A DNA stretch of 20,185 bases, from assembly GCA_964614415.1 (NCBI GenBank), contig CAZTLE010000061.1, forward strand, positions 1 to 20,185, read 5' to 3'. The stretch's first letter is position 1, and each line of letters opens with the position of its first letter. The DNA is from CAZTLE01 sp964614415 (GTDB lineage Bacteria; Bacteroidota; Bacteroidia; Flavobacteriales; Flavobacteriaceae). Below are positions 5,688 through 13,901 of this stretch, one piece after another. Both the position numbers and the translations under genes were made by a program. The notes under the pieces are model-generated. The model saw nothing but the letters and a program-made list of their open reading frames with translations. It made no database searches and was not told the DNA's origin.

Positions 5688-6812
5688 ATGAAAAAAGTAA
5701 AACTACTCCCGGTGGTACTGCTATTTTGTTTTTCCACCACCCTCTTTGCTCAATACGAGTATTTTGTAAGCAACAGAGTATTGAATAGCATAAACAAATA
5801 TGCCGAAGATGGCTCCTTTATCGAGGAGTACATTGAAGAAAATGCCGGAGGCCTGGGAAGTCCGCAGGAAGTCTTCTTCCACCCGGATCAATTCGTGCTA
5901 GTCTCATCAAGCACCAGCAACAACATTTTGAAATACGACCTGGAAACCGGTGATTTCATTGAGGTCTGGAATCAGGATCCCGTTACCAATCCCACCAAAA
6001 TGGCTTTAGGTCCGGACGGTCTCATCTACGTTACGCAATGGGGTCAAACGCAGCAAACCTCATATGTGCTCAAGTTCAATCTCGACGGTACGCTTAATGA
6101 AATTCTTACTGTTACAGTGCCTACGCCGCTAGGCATGGGCATGATATGGGACGATGATAACAATCTCTACATCGCACTTTATGGAATAGGTACAGGAAAT
6201 GGTTCTATTGAGAAGTTTGCTCCGGACGGAACCTACCTGGGCACGTTTGTAGACGATCCCGCGCTACAGAACCCGACTTACATTTGGTGGGACACCAATG
6301 ATGATATGTTGGTTCAGGACTGGACAGGAAATAAGATCGTTCGGTTTGATAGTGATGGAAATTATGTGGAGGACTTCGCTACCGTTATTCAGCCCGAAGG
6401 ATTTGGACATCTGCCCAATGGCAACGTGATTATTGTTGAACGCGGCCTGGACCAGGTTACCGAGTTCGACTCCAGCGGAACAAACCTGGGACAATGGGAC
6501 AGCGGTACCAGCTTGAACGACCCCAACTTAATGGCAATGCGGGATACTAACCTGTCGGTGGAGGAGGCCAATTCAAATACTATCATGGTGACCCCCTCTG
6601 TTGGAAACCAATTCAAAATAAATTCCTCTATCCAATCAGAATTTGAAATATTGAACGTGTATAACTACGCCGGTGTGCTCGTTGAGAACATACAACTTTC
6701 CGAAGCGACCATCTGGAATGCTTCCAGATTTGCTGAAGGCATTTATTTCATAGCGGCGCAAAGTTCGAATTCAACGAAGCGACATGTTCAGAAAATTATC
6801 GTGAAGCGATAG
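5688..6812 (+). CDS. secreted beta-propeller (NHL/SMP-30-like) protein with C-terminal sorting domain
   Basis: The start is set at ATG 5688, because it gives a clean signal peptide (MKKVK, hydrophobic core, T-L-F-A-Q cleavage site at about residue 22). The in-frame ATG at 5643 would add 15 polar residues in front. The mature protein (374 residues with signal) carries repeated units of about 40-45 residues of the form K-Y-D/F-N-x-D-G-x-x-x/G-x-F, with G-P-D-G-L-I-Y-V-T and N-G-N-V-I-I-V-E blades. These are typical of NHL/SMP-30-like propellers that bind ligands or act as lactonases. The last about 70 residues (I-L-N-V-Y-N-Y-A-G, then F-A-E-G-I-Y-F-I, ending K-I-I-V-K-R) resemble the type A sorting domain of the type IX secretion system. 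The protein is therefore probably exported and surface-attached or released. Substrate unknown. Confidence 0.85.
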   Translation: MKKVKLLPVVLLFCFSTTLFAQYEYFVSNRVLNSINKYAEDGSFIEEYIEENAGGLGSPQEVFFHPDQFVLVSSSTSNNILKYDLETGDFIEVWNQDPVTNPTKMALGPDGLIYVTQWGQTQQTSYVLKFNLDGTLNEILTVTVPTPLGMGMIWDDDNNLYIALYGIGTGNGSIEKFAPDGTYLGTFVDDPALQNPTYIWWDTNDDMLVQDWTGNKIVRFDSDGNYVEDFATVIQPEGFGHLPNGNVIIVERGLDQVTEFDSSGTNLGQWDSGTSLNDPNLMAMRDTNLSVEEANSNTIMVTPSVGNQFKINSSIQSEFEILNVYNYAGVLVENIQLSEATIWNASRFAEGIYFIAAQSSNSTKRHVQKIIVKR

Positions 6813-6843
6813 TTCCCTAAGGGGCTCATAGTGTATTTAAGTG

Positions 6844-6872
6844 AAAAGCGTCTACTTCTGGTGGGCGCTTTT
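6844..6872. terminator. bidirectional intrinsic terminator between convergent genes
   Basis: AAAAGCGTC (6844-6852) pairs with the bases at 6864-6872 (GGCGCTTTT including one G-T pair), around a loop of about 9-11 bases. The A4 and T4 ends supply a T tract for either direction. It sits in the 62-base gap between the propeller gene (ends 6812) and the CoA-transferase gene read from the other strand (ends 6875). Confidence 0.75.
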
Positions 6873-6874
6873 GT

Positions 6875-8161
6875 CTACACTCCTTTATAGAACCTCTCGA
6901 ACATGGCTTCTTCAAGCGCTTCCCTGTGATCCGGATGTGAAATGGAGATCAAACTTTTAGCGCGCTCTTTCAGGCTTTTACCAAACAGGTTCACTACGCC
7001 ATATTCAGTAGCAACATAATGAACATGTGCTCTGGTAGTGGTGACCCCCGCCCCGTGTTTAAGATGAGAGACGATCTTCGAGGTTCCATTTTTGGTTACT
7101 GAAGGCATCGCTATAATGGGTTTTCCCCCTTCCGAAAGGGAGGCCGCCCGAATAAAATCCATTTGCCCGCCTACCCCTGAGTATTGGTAATCTCCAATGG
7201 TATCTGCACACACCTGGCCCGTGAGATCAATTTCAATAGCACTATTAATTGCAGTAACTTTTGGGTTCAGCTTGATTATTGATGTATCATTGGTATATCC
7301 GGCTTCTTTGAAATGCACCTGGGGATTGTCGTCCACAAAGTCGTACAGATCTTGAGAGCCCAGAGCAAAGGTGGTAACGATCTTTCCGGTTTTAATTTCT
7401 TTCTCCTCTCCCGTAATTACTCCTTTTTCTATGAGCGGGAGCAATCCATCTGAAAACATTTCGGTATGAATTCCCAATCGCTTATGATTTCCCAGATTAT
7501 GGAGAACAGCGTTCGGGATATTTCCAATACCCATCTGTAAAGTAGCTCCGTCTTCAATAAGGCCAGCCACCTGCGCGCCAATCTTTTTTTCAACTTCTGA
7601 AATGGCACCCATCACGGTCTCGTGGACAGGACACTCGTAGTGAACAGCAAAATCGATTTGGCTGCTATGAATGATCCCGTCTCCGTGGGTTCTCGGGACG
7701 CGGGGGTTGATCATAGCAACGACCTTTTTCGCTTTTTGAATGGCCGGAAGTGTAATATCTACTGAAACGCCCAGCGAACAATACCCATGCTTATCGGGTG
7801 GTGAAACCTGAATAAAGGCCACGTCGACGGGCATGATCCCTCTTCGGAACAACCAATGGATCTCACTTAAAAAAATGGGAACATAATCCCCGGAATTCGA
7901 ATTGACACTTTCGCGCACATTGTCTCCTACAAAGAAGCTTTTCAATCGAAATGCCTGACTATAGGGTTCCCGAACATATTTGGCATCACCGTGGGTGTGG
8001 ATCTGAACTATTTCTACGTTCTTCAATTCGCGGTATCGCTCACAAAGATGATCAATCAGATAGTTGGGTGTCATTGCAGCACCCTGAAAGAAGAGTCGGT
8101 CTCCTGATTTGACAATCCCAACGGCCTCCTCTACGGATACAATTTCAAGTGGAGTTCTCAT
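6875..8161 (-). CDS. acetyl-CoA hydrolase / 4-hydroxybutyrate CoA-transferase family protein
   Basis: With the start at 8161 the protein has 428 residues, the usual length of the 4-hydroxybutyrate CoA-transferase/acetyl-CoA hydrolase family. An in-frame Met at 8257 would add 32 residues that look unlike the family and would overlap the upstream gene. Motifs in order: S-G-D-R-L-F-F-Q-G (19-27); S-P-P-D-K-H-G-Y-C-S-L-G (120-131); G-I-G-N-I-P-N-A-V (211-219); G-I-H-T-E-M-F-S-D-G (230-239) with the expected catalytic glutamate at 234; Y-S-G-V-G-G-Q-M-D-F-I-R-A-A near 345-360. The enzyme should move CoA between an acyl-CoA and a carboxylate through a glutamyl-CoA thioester; acetate is the likely acceptor, the other partner is not determinable. 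Cytoplasmic. It follows the LytTR regulator by 64 bases on the same strand and is probably its operon partner. A decayed relative of its 3' end lies at 3698-3840. Confidence 0.9.
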   Translation of the reverse strand: MRTPLEIVSVEEAVGIVKSGDRLFFQGAAMTPNYLIDHLCERYRELKNVEIVQIHTHGDAKYVREPYSQAFRLKSFFVGDNVRESVNSNSGDYVPIFLSEIHWLFRRGIMPVDVAFIQVSPPDKHGYCSLGVSVDITLPAIQKAKKVVAMINPRVPRTHGDGIIHSSQIDFAVHYECPVHETVMGAISEVEKKIGAQVAGLIEDGATLQMGIGNIPNAVLHNLGNHKRLGIHTEMFSDGLLPLIEKGVITGEEKEIKTGKIVTTFALGSQDLYDFVDDNPQVHFKEAGYTNDTSIIKLNPKVTAINSAIEIDLTGQVCADTIGDYQYSGVGGQMDFIRAASLSEGGKPIIAMPSVTKNGTSKIVSHLKHGAGVTTTRAHVHYVATEYGVVNLFGKSLKERAKSLISISHPDHREALEEAMFERFYKGV

Positions 8162-8225
8162 AATTCGAATTTTGGACCACAAAGGTCCCCCTAAGAACTG
8201 TACAGCGGAATGACAATGGTCATAG

Positions 8226-8918
8226 TTATTCCTTTGACAGTGCGGCAAGTGTTTCATCCCGATAACTCCTGCCTATTGGAATGTGCTTCTTATCTATCTC
8301 GACAAATTCCCTGGTGTAAGACTGTATCCTCCTCATGTTGACCACAAAAGACTTGTGGACACGCAAAAAATCTACGGAACTCAACTTCTTTGATATGTTC
8401 TTGATGGAGTCATATACGGTGATGATCTCATTCGACGTACATATCTTGACATAATTGCCCATGGCTTCCAGATACCTGATGTCTGAATATTCGATTCGGA
8501 CCATCTTTTTATCCACTTTCACAAAAAAATGATCGGAAGCTTCTTTATCAGAACCGGCGGTGCCTATCGAGCGATGTGCCTTGTGCACTGCTTTCATGAA
8601 ACGCTCAAATGAAACAGGCTTTAGCAGATAATCCACGGCATTTAATTCAAAGCCGTCCAACGCAAATTCACGATGCGCCGTCGTAAATATGATCCGGGTA
8701 TTGGAATCAAGTATCCTGGCCAGTTTTAGTCCCGAAAACCTGGGCATTTCGATATCAAGAAAAACAACCTCAACGCTGGTGCTGTTCAGATAATCCAATG
8801 CTTCAATTGCATTTCGAAACTCTTTAAGTAAAACGAGAAAGGGAACATTGGTAATATACTTTTTCAGAATATTCCTGGCTGTAATCTCATCGTCTATAAT
8901 GATACACTTCAGTTTCAT
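8226..8918 (-). CDS. LytTR-family response regulator
   Basis: A 230-residue two-domain regulator. The receiver domain (about 1-120) has the acidic pocket I-I-I-D-D-E (residues 7-11), the phospho-acceptor aspartate at 55 in V-V-F-L-D-I-E-M-P, the conserved Thr in I-I-F-T-T-A, and the Lys in Y-L-L-K-P. The C-terminal LytTR DNA-binding domain (about 130-228) has the typical D-I-R-Y-L-E-A-M-G-N-Y-V-K-I and F-L-R-V-H-K-S-F-V-V-N-M-R-R-I blocks. It binds DNA through the LytTR beta fold. Its start codon overlaps the end of the histidine kinase gene by four bases (ATGA type), so the two are translationally coupled and form a pair. Targets are unknown; the downstream CoA-transferase gene in the same transcript is one candidate. 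Confidence 0.95.
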   Translation of the reverse strand: MKLKCIIIDDEITARNILKKYITNVPFLVLLKEFRNAIEALDYLNSTSVEVVFLDIEMPRFSGLKLARILDSNTRIIFTTAHREFALDGFELNAVDYLLKPVSFERFMKAVHKAHRSIGTAGSDKEASDHFFVKVDKKMVRIEYSDIRYLEAMGNYVKICTSNEIITVYDSIKNISKKLSSVDFLRVHKSFVVNMRRIQSYTREFVEIDKKHIPIGRSYRDETLAALSKE

Positions 8919-9964
8919 CCTACGTTGATTTTCAGTTCAATTGTAAAGATCGATTGCCCGTCCTCAATATTTAATACATAGTCATCGCCATACAACAGGT
9001 CGAGGCGTTTTATTATGTTCTTCAGACCAATTCCGCTTTTCATGGGATGAACAGGAATATTAGCTTTTGAATTACTGACCTCAAAGTTCAGTTCATTTTC
9101 AACTATTTTCAGCGTTATTCTTACCTGAGACATTTCAGTTTCGTCCTTCAGGCTATGCTTTAACGCATTCTCTACAAAAGGAACTAAAATTAAAGGCGGA
9201 ATCTCAATATCTGACGTATCTCCTGTAATGCTCATGTCAATCTTCAACCTGTCTTCAAAACGGGATTGCTCCAAATCAATAAAATCCTTGACCAACTTAA
9301 TTTCCTTATCAAGGTCTATTAGCGCCTTGTTGTTCTCATACAATGAGAAACTCAGAAAATCTGAGAGCTTGAGAATTAGTTCCGGGGTTTTTGTTGAATT
9401 GTCCAATGAAAGACCATATAGATTGTTGAGTGTATTGAACAAAAAATGAGGATTTATTTGCGATCTCAAGTACTTCAATTCGGATTGCACGGTTTCATTT
9501 TCGAGGTTCTTCGAATGAATCTGTAGTTGTGAAATTTTCCAGACCACTGCAAGTAAAATTATGATCATCAGCGGAAAGGAGACCACTAATGCCGATTGGA
9601 AGAACTTAGACAAAACCCAAACACCGCTGTCTGTCATTTCCGGAAAGAACCAGGAGAACAGTTCATAATTTATTAGCCGCTGGAAAAACCCGGCCAGGAT
9701 AACCGTTAATACCGTATACCCAAAGTACGGGATCAACTTGTCCCGCGAGAAGAACCTCGGATTTATGATATACCGTGGCATTAACACTAACACATTGAAA
9801 TAGGAAAGTGCAAGCATCATGGGTAAGCTCGAAATCTCCAGGGCCGCAGACTCCAGCCACCATCCATGACTCGAGGCTTGAACCGCAATAGCAATCAAAG
9901 TATACACCATCCAAAAGATGATGTGATGTTTGATCTTAAGCGATTGCATTATCGGATTCGGCAT
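8915..9964 (-). CDS. LytS/YehU-type sensor histidine kinase
   Basis: A 349-residue membrane kinase. The N-terminal about 145 residues contain four hydrophobic segments without a recognisable sensor domain. The conserved histidine-kinase block of the LytS/YehU family (L-R-S-Q-I-N-P-H-F-L-F-N-T-L-N, residues 166-180) has the phosphorylated histidine at 173. An ATP-binding domain follows, with I-P-P-L-I-L-V-P-F-V-E-N-A-L-K-H (N box) and S-G-I-G-L-K-N-I-I-K-R-L near the end. Met6 (9949) is an alternative start. It should phosphorylate the co-encoded LytTR regulator. The signal is unknown; such four-segment sensors commonly detect membrane or metabolite cues. It is transcribed divergently from the molybdenum hydroxylase operon across a 185-base gap. 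Confidence 0.95.
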   Translation of the reverse strand: MPNPIMQSLKIKHHIIFWMVYTLIAIAVQASSHGWWLESAALEISSLPMMLALSYFNVLVLMPRYIINPRFFSRDKLIPYFGYTVLTVILAGFFQRLINYELFSWFFPEMTDSGVWVLSKFFQSALVVSFPLMIIILLAVVWKISQLQIHSKNLENETVQSELKYLRSQINPHFLFNTLNNLYGLSLDNSTKTPELILKLSDFLSFSLYENNKALIDLDKEIKLVKDFIDLEQSRFEDRLKIDMSITGDTSDIEIPPLILVPFVENALKHSLKDETEMSQVRITLKIVENELNFEVSNSKANIPVHPMKSGIGLKNIIKRLDLLYGDDYVLNIEDGQSIFTIELKINVG

Positions 9965-10001
9965 GTAACGCGTCCTTTTATTATTGGATACCCTGCGCCT
10001 T

Positions 10002-10034
10002 TAAAAGTACATATACATTCTTTCTTTCAGCAAA
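10002..10034 (-). promoter_or_regulatory. candidate flavobacterial-type promoter for the histidine kinase operon
   Basis: On the minus strand, TTTG (10034-10031) is followed after 21 bases by TACTTTTA (10009-10002), seven of eight matches to the TAnnTTTG element recognised by the Bacteroidota primary sigma factor. The distance to the start codon at 9964 is about 38 bases. This is pattern matching only. No equally good match was found facing the opposite way for the gene at 10150. Confidence 0.4.
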
Positions 10035-10149
10035 GAATTCACTTCATAAGGCTTTACAGACATTGTAAATAGCCAAATGAGTCGTTCGCATAAGATATTT
10101 ACCCATCGTTTAGAATTTTGCATAACTATGTGAAAATGATTTCCATTCG

Positions 10150-12381
10150 ATGGATCGTAGAAAATTTTTACAAGTAAGCTCCCTGGCGACCGGCGGGCTT
10201 TTAATAAGTGTGAATCTTTCCTGTAACTCCCCGAAAGAACAAAGCCCGGGAGTGTTTAAGCACTTCAATAGCTATTTGCGCATTGATACCAATGGTATTG
10301 TTGAAATACTGAATCCTGTTCCGGAAATCGGGCAAGGTGTTCTTAATTCTTTACCAATGCTGGTAGCAGAGGAGTTAAACATTCCCTGGGAATCCGTACA
10401 AATAAAACAGGCTCCTGCCGGCACTGATTATGGTGGCTCCGATCAAAGAGCCGCCGGAAGTAACAGTGTACGAAGGTATTGGGAACCCATGCGCCTGGCC
10501 GGAGCTTCGGCCAGAGAGCTATTGAAAAAGGCGGCAGCACAGCTATGGAATATCGAAATTGACGACTGCTATACCGAAGAGGGATTTGTTCATAATACGA
10601 TTGACAGAAAATCCAAAGCTTACGGGGAACTGGTGGAACTGGCTTCAACTTTTGAAATCCCTGAGAACATACAACTCAAAGATCGAAGATCATTTAACTT
10701 CATTGGCTCCAGCCCTCAGAACAAAAGCACAAAGGCGCTTACATCCGGAGAAGCTAAGTTTGGGCTTGATACCAGAGTAGATGGAATGGTTTATGCCAGC
10801 AGCGAGAAGTGTAAGACCTACGGAGCTGCGGTGAAGTCATTCAATAAGGAAGAGGTATTGGCCATTAATGGTGTGTCCCATTGTTTTATCGTTCCATTTC
10901 ATGGTTCGAGCAGTGAAAGACCCTATTGCCGTGAAGGTGTGGCCGTGGTTGGGGACTCGGCCTGGAGTGTTCTAAAAGGACGAAGGGCTCTCAAGATTGA
11001 ATGGGACCTCGGAGTGAACGCAAACGAAAATTCCAATGCTCTCCATGAGCAAGGAAGGTCGTTACTTGAGAGAACCGGAAAATACACCGCCAAAAGCGAT
11101 GGCGATACGCTTTCCCATATGCAAAAAGAGGCCCATGAAACCTACGAGGCTGATTACCATTTGCCGTTTATCGTTCATATCCCTATGGAGACCCTCAACT
11201 GCACTGTTGATCTAAAAGAGGATAGTTGTGAACTCTGGTCTACAACTCAAATGCCCTTTGCCGAATTGAATTTTGTTTCAAATTTTCTGGAACTGCCGGT
11301 GGAAAACATAAAGATCAATGTTCCCAGAATCGGAGGAGGCTTTGGGCGTAGATTAGGGGTTGACTGGACCATTGAAGCATTGAAGATCGCCAAAGAAGTT
11401 AAAAAGCCTGTCCATTTCTTTTGGACGAGAGAAGACGACATACAACTGGACGGCAACAGACCTTTTAGCTATCACAAACTAAAGGCAGGAATCGACGAAA
11501 CGGGCAAAGTAAAAAGCTGGTTGCACCGTCAGGCCGGGACATCGCGATATGCTTTCAGAAGTGGCAGGGATCCCCACGAATCGGAGTTCTTTCCAAACCA
11601 CTTTCCAGCTAATCTGATCGACAACTTCAGACAGGAATACCATTTGATTGAAACCAACATAAATGCCACCCTGCTGCGAGCCCCCGGTAATAATGCCCTG
11701 GCGTTCCCGGTAGAATCATTTATTGACGAACTGGCCATACAACTGAAACAAGATCCTTTAAGTTTCAGGCTCGAATTGCTCGGCGAGGATCGGGAATTTT
11801 TGTTCGATGAAGAGGACAATTCGGTAATTAGTACCGGACGCATGAAAAATGTCTTGATGGTAGCAGCCAGGGGTGCAGGATGGGGGAAAAAACTGCCCGA
11901 CGAGCACGGACTGGGTATTGCCGGATACTTTACATTCGACTCTTATGTGGCACATGTTGCGCATGTTTCGGTTGATCCGGTATCGAAAGCACTAAAAATT
12001 CACAAATTCTACTCGGCTGTTGATTGTGGTCAGGTATTGAATCCGGATGGTGTAAAAGCCCAGGTAGAAGGTGCTATTATGGACGGACTAAGCGCTACCT
12101 TATTTCAGGAAATAACGGTGTCAGATGGGGGAAATGATCAAACCAATTTTCACAATTATCATGTCCTTAGAATGCCGGACGCGCCGGATGAAATAGAGGT
12201 GTTTATCGTCAAAAACGATTATCCGCCAACGGGGATCGGCGAACCGCCCTATCCTCCCGTTGCTCCGGCCTTGTGTAATGCCATATACGATTCATGCGGT
12301 GTTAGAATCAGAAAATTACCCATCAAAGATCAAATAAAAACAGCTTTGCAAAATGCCTCAATACAATTTGAACATAAATAG
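10150..12381 (+). CDS. molybdenum hydroxylase large subunit (IorB-like, xanthine dehydrogenase family), Tat-exported
   Basis: A 743-residue protein close to the normal length of IorB-type aldehyde/isoquinoline oxidoreductase large subunits. The N-terminus carries a twin-arginine signal (D-R-R-K-F-L-Q at 2-8, then a hydrophobic stretch). N-L-S-C ends at residue 25 and could serve as a lipobox. The molybdopterin-binding motif G-G-G-F-G-R-R is at 395-401, and R-A-P-G-N-N-A lies about 120 residues later. The C-terminal G-I-G-E-P-P-Y-P-P block places the expected catalytic glutamate at 698. It should hold the Mo-cytosine-dinucleotide cofactor and hydroxylate or oxidise an aldehyde or N-heterocycle in the periplasm. 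The substrate is not predictable. The stop overlaps the start of the [2Fe-2S] subunit gene by 29 bases, so the pair is translationally coupled. No cofactor-insertion (XdhC-like) gene is seen nearby. Confidence 0.92.
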   Translation: MDRRKFLQVSSLATGGLLISVNLSCNSPKEQSPGVFKHFNSYLRIDTNGIVEILNPVPEIGQGVLNSLPMLVAEELNIPWESVQIKQAPAGTDYGGSDQRAAGSNSVRRYWEPMRLAGASARELLKKAAAQLWNIEIDDCYTEEGFVHNTIDRKSKAYGELVELASTFEIPENIQLKDRRSFNFIGSSPQNKSTKALTSGEAKFGLDTRVDGMVYASSEKCKTYGAAVKSFNKEEVLAINGVSHCFIVPFHGSSSERPYCREGVAVVGDSAWSVLKGRRALKIEWDLGVNANENSNALHEQGRSLLERTGKYTAKSDGDTLSHMQKEAHETYEADYHLPFIVHIPMETLNCTVDLKEDSCELWSTTQMPFAELNFVSNFLELPVENIKINVPRIGGGFGRRLGVDWTIEALKIAKEVKKPVHFFWTREDDIQLDGNRPFSYHKLKAGIDETGKVKSWLHRQAGTSRYAFRSGRDPHESEFFPNHFPANLIDNFRQEYHLIETNINATLLRAPGNNALAFPVESFIDELAIQLKQDPLSFRLELLGEDREFLFDEEDNSVISTGRMKNVLMVAARGAGWGKKLPDEHGLGIAGYFTFDSYVAHVAHVSVDPVSKALKIHKFYSAVDCGQVLNPDGVKAQVEGAIMDGLSATLFQEITVSDGGNDQTNFHNYHVLRMPDAPDEIEVFIVKNDYPPTGIGEPPYPPVAPALCNAIYDSCGVRIRKLPIKDQIKTALQNASIQFEHK

Positions 12382-12811
12382 CAGGACGTACACTGTTGAT
12401 GTGGATTCAGACAAACCCATACTTTGGATACTAAGAGATGATATAAATCTAACGGGGACTAAGTACGGATGCGGTATTGGTCAATGCGGCACCTGTACGA
12501 TTCATCTGGATAGTGCCCCCGTTAGGTCGTGCAGTATTCCCGTATCTGCCGTTGGAGACCTTAAAATTATGACCATCGAAGGATATGTGGGTAACGACAT
12601 TCATGACAAGATTGTGGAACTATGGCAGGAATTCAACGTACCTCAATGCGGCTATTGTCAAGCGGGTCAAATAATGACGGCACTTGCCTTGCTAAGGCAG
12701 AATAATGCTCCCTCGGACCAGGAGATCGACAGCTCATTGCACGGTAACATATGCAGGTGCGGTACGTACTACCGAATAAAAAAAGCGATCAGGCAGTTTG
12801 AACATCGGTGA
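12353..12811 (+). CDS. [2Fe-2S] subunit of molybdenum hydroxylase (IorA-like)
   Basis: A 152-residue two-cluster ferredoxin-like subunit of normal length. The N-terminal plant-type [2Fe-2S] site has cysteines 40, 45, 48 and 60 (Y-G-C-G-I-G-Q-C-G-T-C ... S-C). The C-terminal helical [2Fe-2S] site has cysteines 99, 102, 134 and 136 (Q-C-G-Y-C-Q-A-G-Q-I-M and H-G-N-I-C-R-C-G-T-Y). It passes electrons from the Mo centre of the subunit encoded just upstream. It has no signal of its own and would be carried through the Tat system with the large subunit. The acceptor is unknown: no cytochrome c gene follows, unlike many IorAB-type operons. Start at 12353, inside the 3' end of the large-subunit gene. 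Confidence 0.95.
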   Translation: MPQYNLNINSRTYTVDVDSDKPILWILRDDINLTGTKYGCGIGQCGTCTIHLDSAPVRSCSIPVSAVGDLKIMTIEGYVGNDIHDKIVELWQEFNVPQCGYCQAGQIMTALALLRQNNAPSDQEIDSSLHGNICRCGTYYRIKKAIRQFEHR

Positions 12812-12962
12812 AGCTATTCTTCCAGCCTATCGAAAAATAACCATTGTTCCCGGCAGAGCCTGAATGAGCAAATTACTATTTGAGTCAAAAACTGTAACTT
12901 GTCACCTTGAAGTCTGTCATTAGTATAGGCATATCATCGCTTTCATCTGTTAAATCAGGGCC

Positions 12963-13769
12963 ATGCAGTATAGAATCTTCAAACCCAGTGTAGAGGCTCA
13001 AAAGTACATACACTCATTCAGCTACTGTACAGTTGAGTCCAAGGAGGATTTTGAGTATACCGGATTAATTGTCCCGGACGGCTATCCCGAACTCTATATT
13101 TTTGATGGAAGTCCTATGGGCGTGCAAACTAACGAGCAACGATATTCCTTCAAAAATTCATTTGCCTGTCGTCTGTTCGAAAATTCGGTTCAGTACATTC
13201 CCTCGGGAGGTTTCAGATATTGGAGCATAAAGCTTCAGCCCTGGACGATGAGCTTCCTCTTTAATGGCTGCAGTGATCACACCACCGATATCTATTTCGA
13301 CCTGGAATCGGTTTTTTCTCATGCCGATGCCTCATTGAAAGATCTTGACGACGTCTGGTTATACGATGACCCCAGGAGTGCAATTCATTATATTGAAAAA
13401 CTCATCTGTGGGGGCTTTACCGCAATGAGTTCTCAACAAAAGATCTTGGCCACTACCGTTCATGACACCATGATTCTCAACGGTAATGTGCGAATAGAAG
13501 AGCTTTGCAAAAAGATGAATTTAAGCAGGCAATATCTTGAACGAATCTACAAGAATCTCATGGGGCTCACACCAAAACAATTCTCACAAGTGATACGCGT
13601 AAGGCGGGTTGCAGATCTGGGAACCAGACATACCGCGGAAAACTTTGCGCAAATTGCGTATGCCTTGGGTTTTTCCGACCAGTCTCATATGATCCGTAAT
13701 TTTAAGAGTACAACCGGTATCACTCCGGCAAAGTTCTTTAAAGACAATCATTGGGTCGTTCCGGTCTAA
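12963..13769 (+). CDS. soluble AraC-family transcriptional regulator
   Basis: A 268-residue protein. The N-terminal about 150 residues form a cupin-like/DUF6597-type sensing region (the pattern G-L-I-V-P-D-G-Y-P-E-L-Y-I-F-D-G near 34-49 is typical: the Y-P-E-L-x-x-x-x block). The C-terminal about 100 residues are the AraC DNA-binding domain, with V-R-I-E-E-L-C-K-K-M-N-L-S-R-Q-Y-L-E-R-I-Y-K near 176-198 and F-A-Q-I-A-Y-A-L-G-F-S-D-Q-S-H-M-I-R-N-F-K-S-T-T-G-I-T-P at the end. No membrane segment. It lies 151 bases after the molybdenum hydroxylase operon and 132 bases before the beta-lactamase-fold gene, all on one strand, so it may regulate either or itself. The shared leader directly behind it is a natural candidate target. 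Confidence 0.92.
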   Translation: MQYRIFKPSVEAQKYIHSFSYCTVESKEDFEYTGLIVPDGYPELYIFDGSPMGVQTNEQRYSFKNSFACRLFENSVQYIPSGGFRYWSIKLQPWTMSFLFNGCSDHTTDIYFDLESVFSHADASLKDLDDVWLYDDPRSAIHYIEKLICGGFTAMSSQQKILATTVHDTMILNGNVRIEELCKKMNLSRQYLERIYKNLMGLTPKQFSQVIRVRRVADLGTRHTAENFAQIAYALGFSDQSHMIRNFKSTTGITPAKFFKDNHWVVPV

Positions 13770-13791
13770 TTTTTTTCTCGGAGAGTTAGTT

Positions 13792-13880
13792 TGCATTTCT
13801 TCTATTTTTTCCTGCTTCATTTTCCGTCTTTTGTTTGATGCGAAATTATTATCTCTACTAAAATTCTCAAGCACTGTAGC
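13792..13880 (+). repeat. shared leader, copy 1 (upstream of the beta-lactamase-fold gene)
   Basis: The core 13792-13833 is pyrimidine-rich and matches 15435-15476 without gaps at 36 of 42 positions, the first 18 bases being identical. Inside it, two CATTT words start 24 bases apart (13794 and 13818), with the same spacing in copy 2. A second block with TCTACTAA (13854-13861) and GCACT (13871-13875) follows, also present in copy 2. From the end of the core to the start codon at 13902 is 68 bases, against 71 in copy 2. It is probably a promoter/operator region. Confidence 0.75.
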
Positions 13881-13901
13881 ACAAAATCCTCAAGTCATAC
13901 C

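Noticed and set aside
8162..8257. Longer N-terminus for the CoA-transferase starting at 8257
   Set aside because: It would overlap the response regulator gene by 32 bases and adds 32 residues unlike the family, which normally starts near the R-T-P-L-E-I-V-S region.
13584..13874. Minus-strand ORF covering copy 1 of the shared leader
   Set aside because: It is antisense to the end of the AraC gene, has low-complexity basic composition, and the corresponding strand of copy 2 does not preserve the frame.
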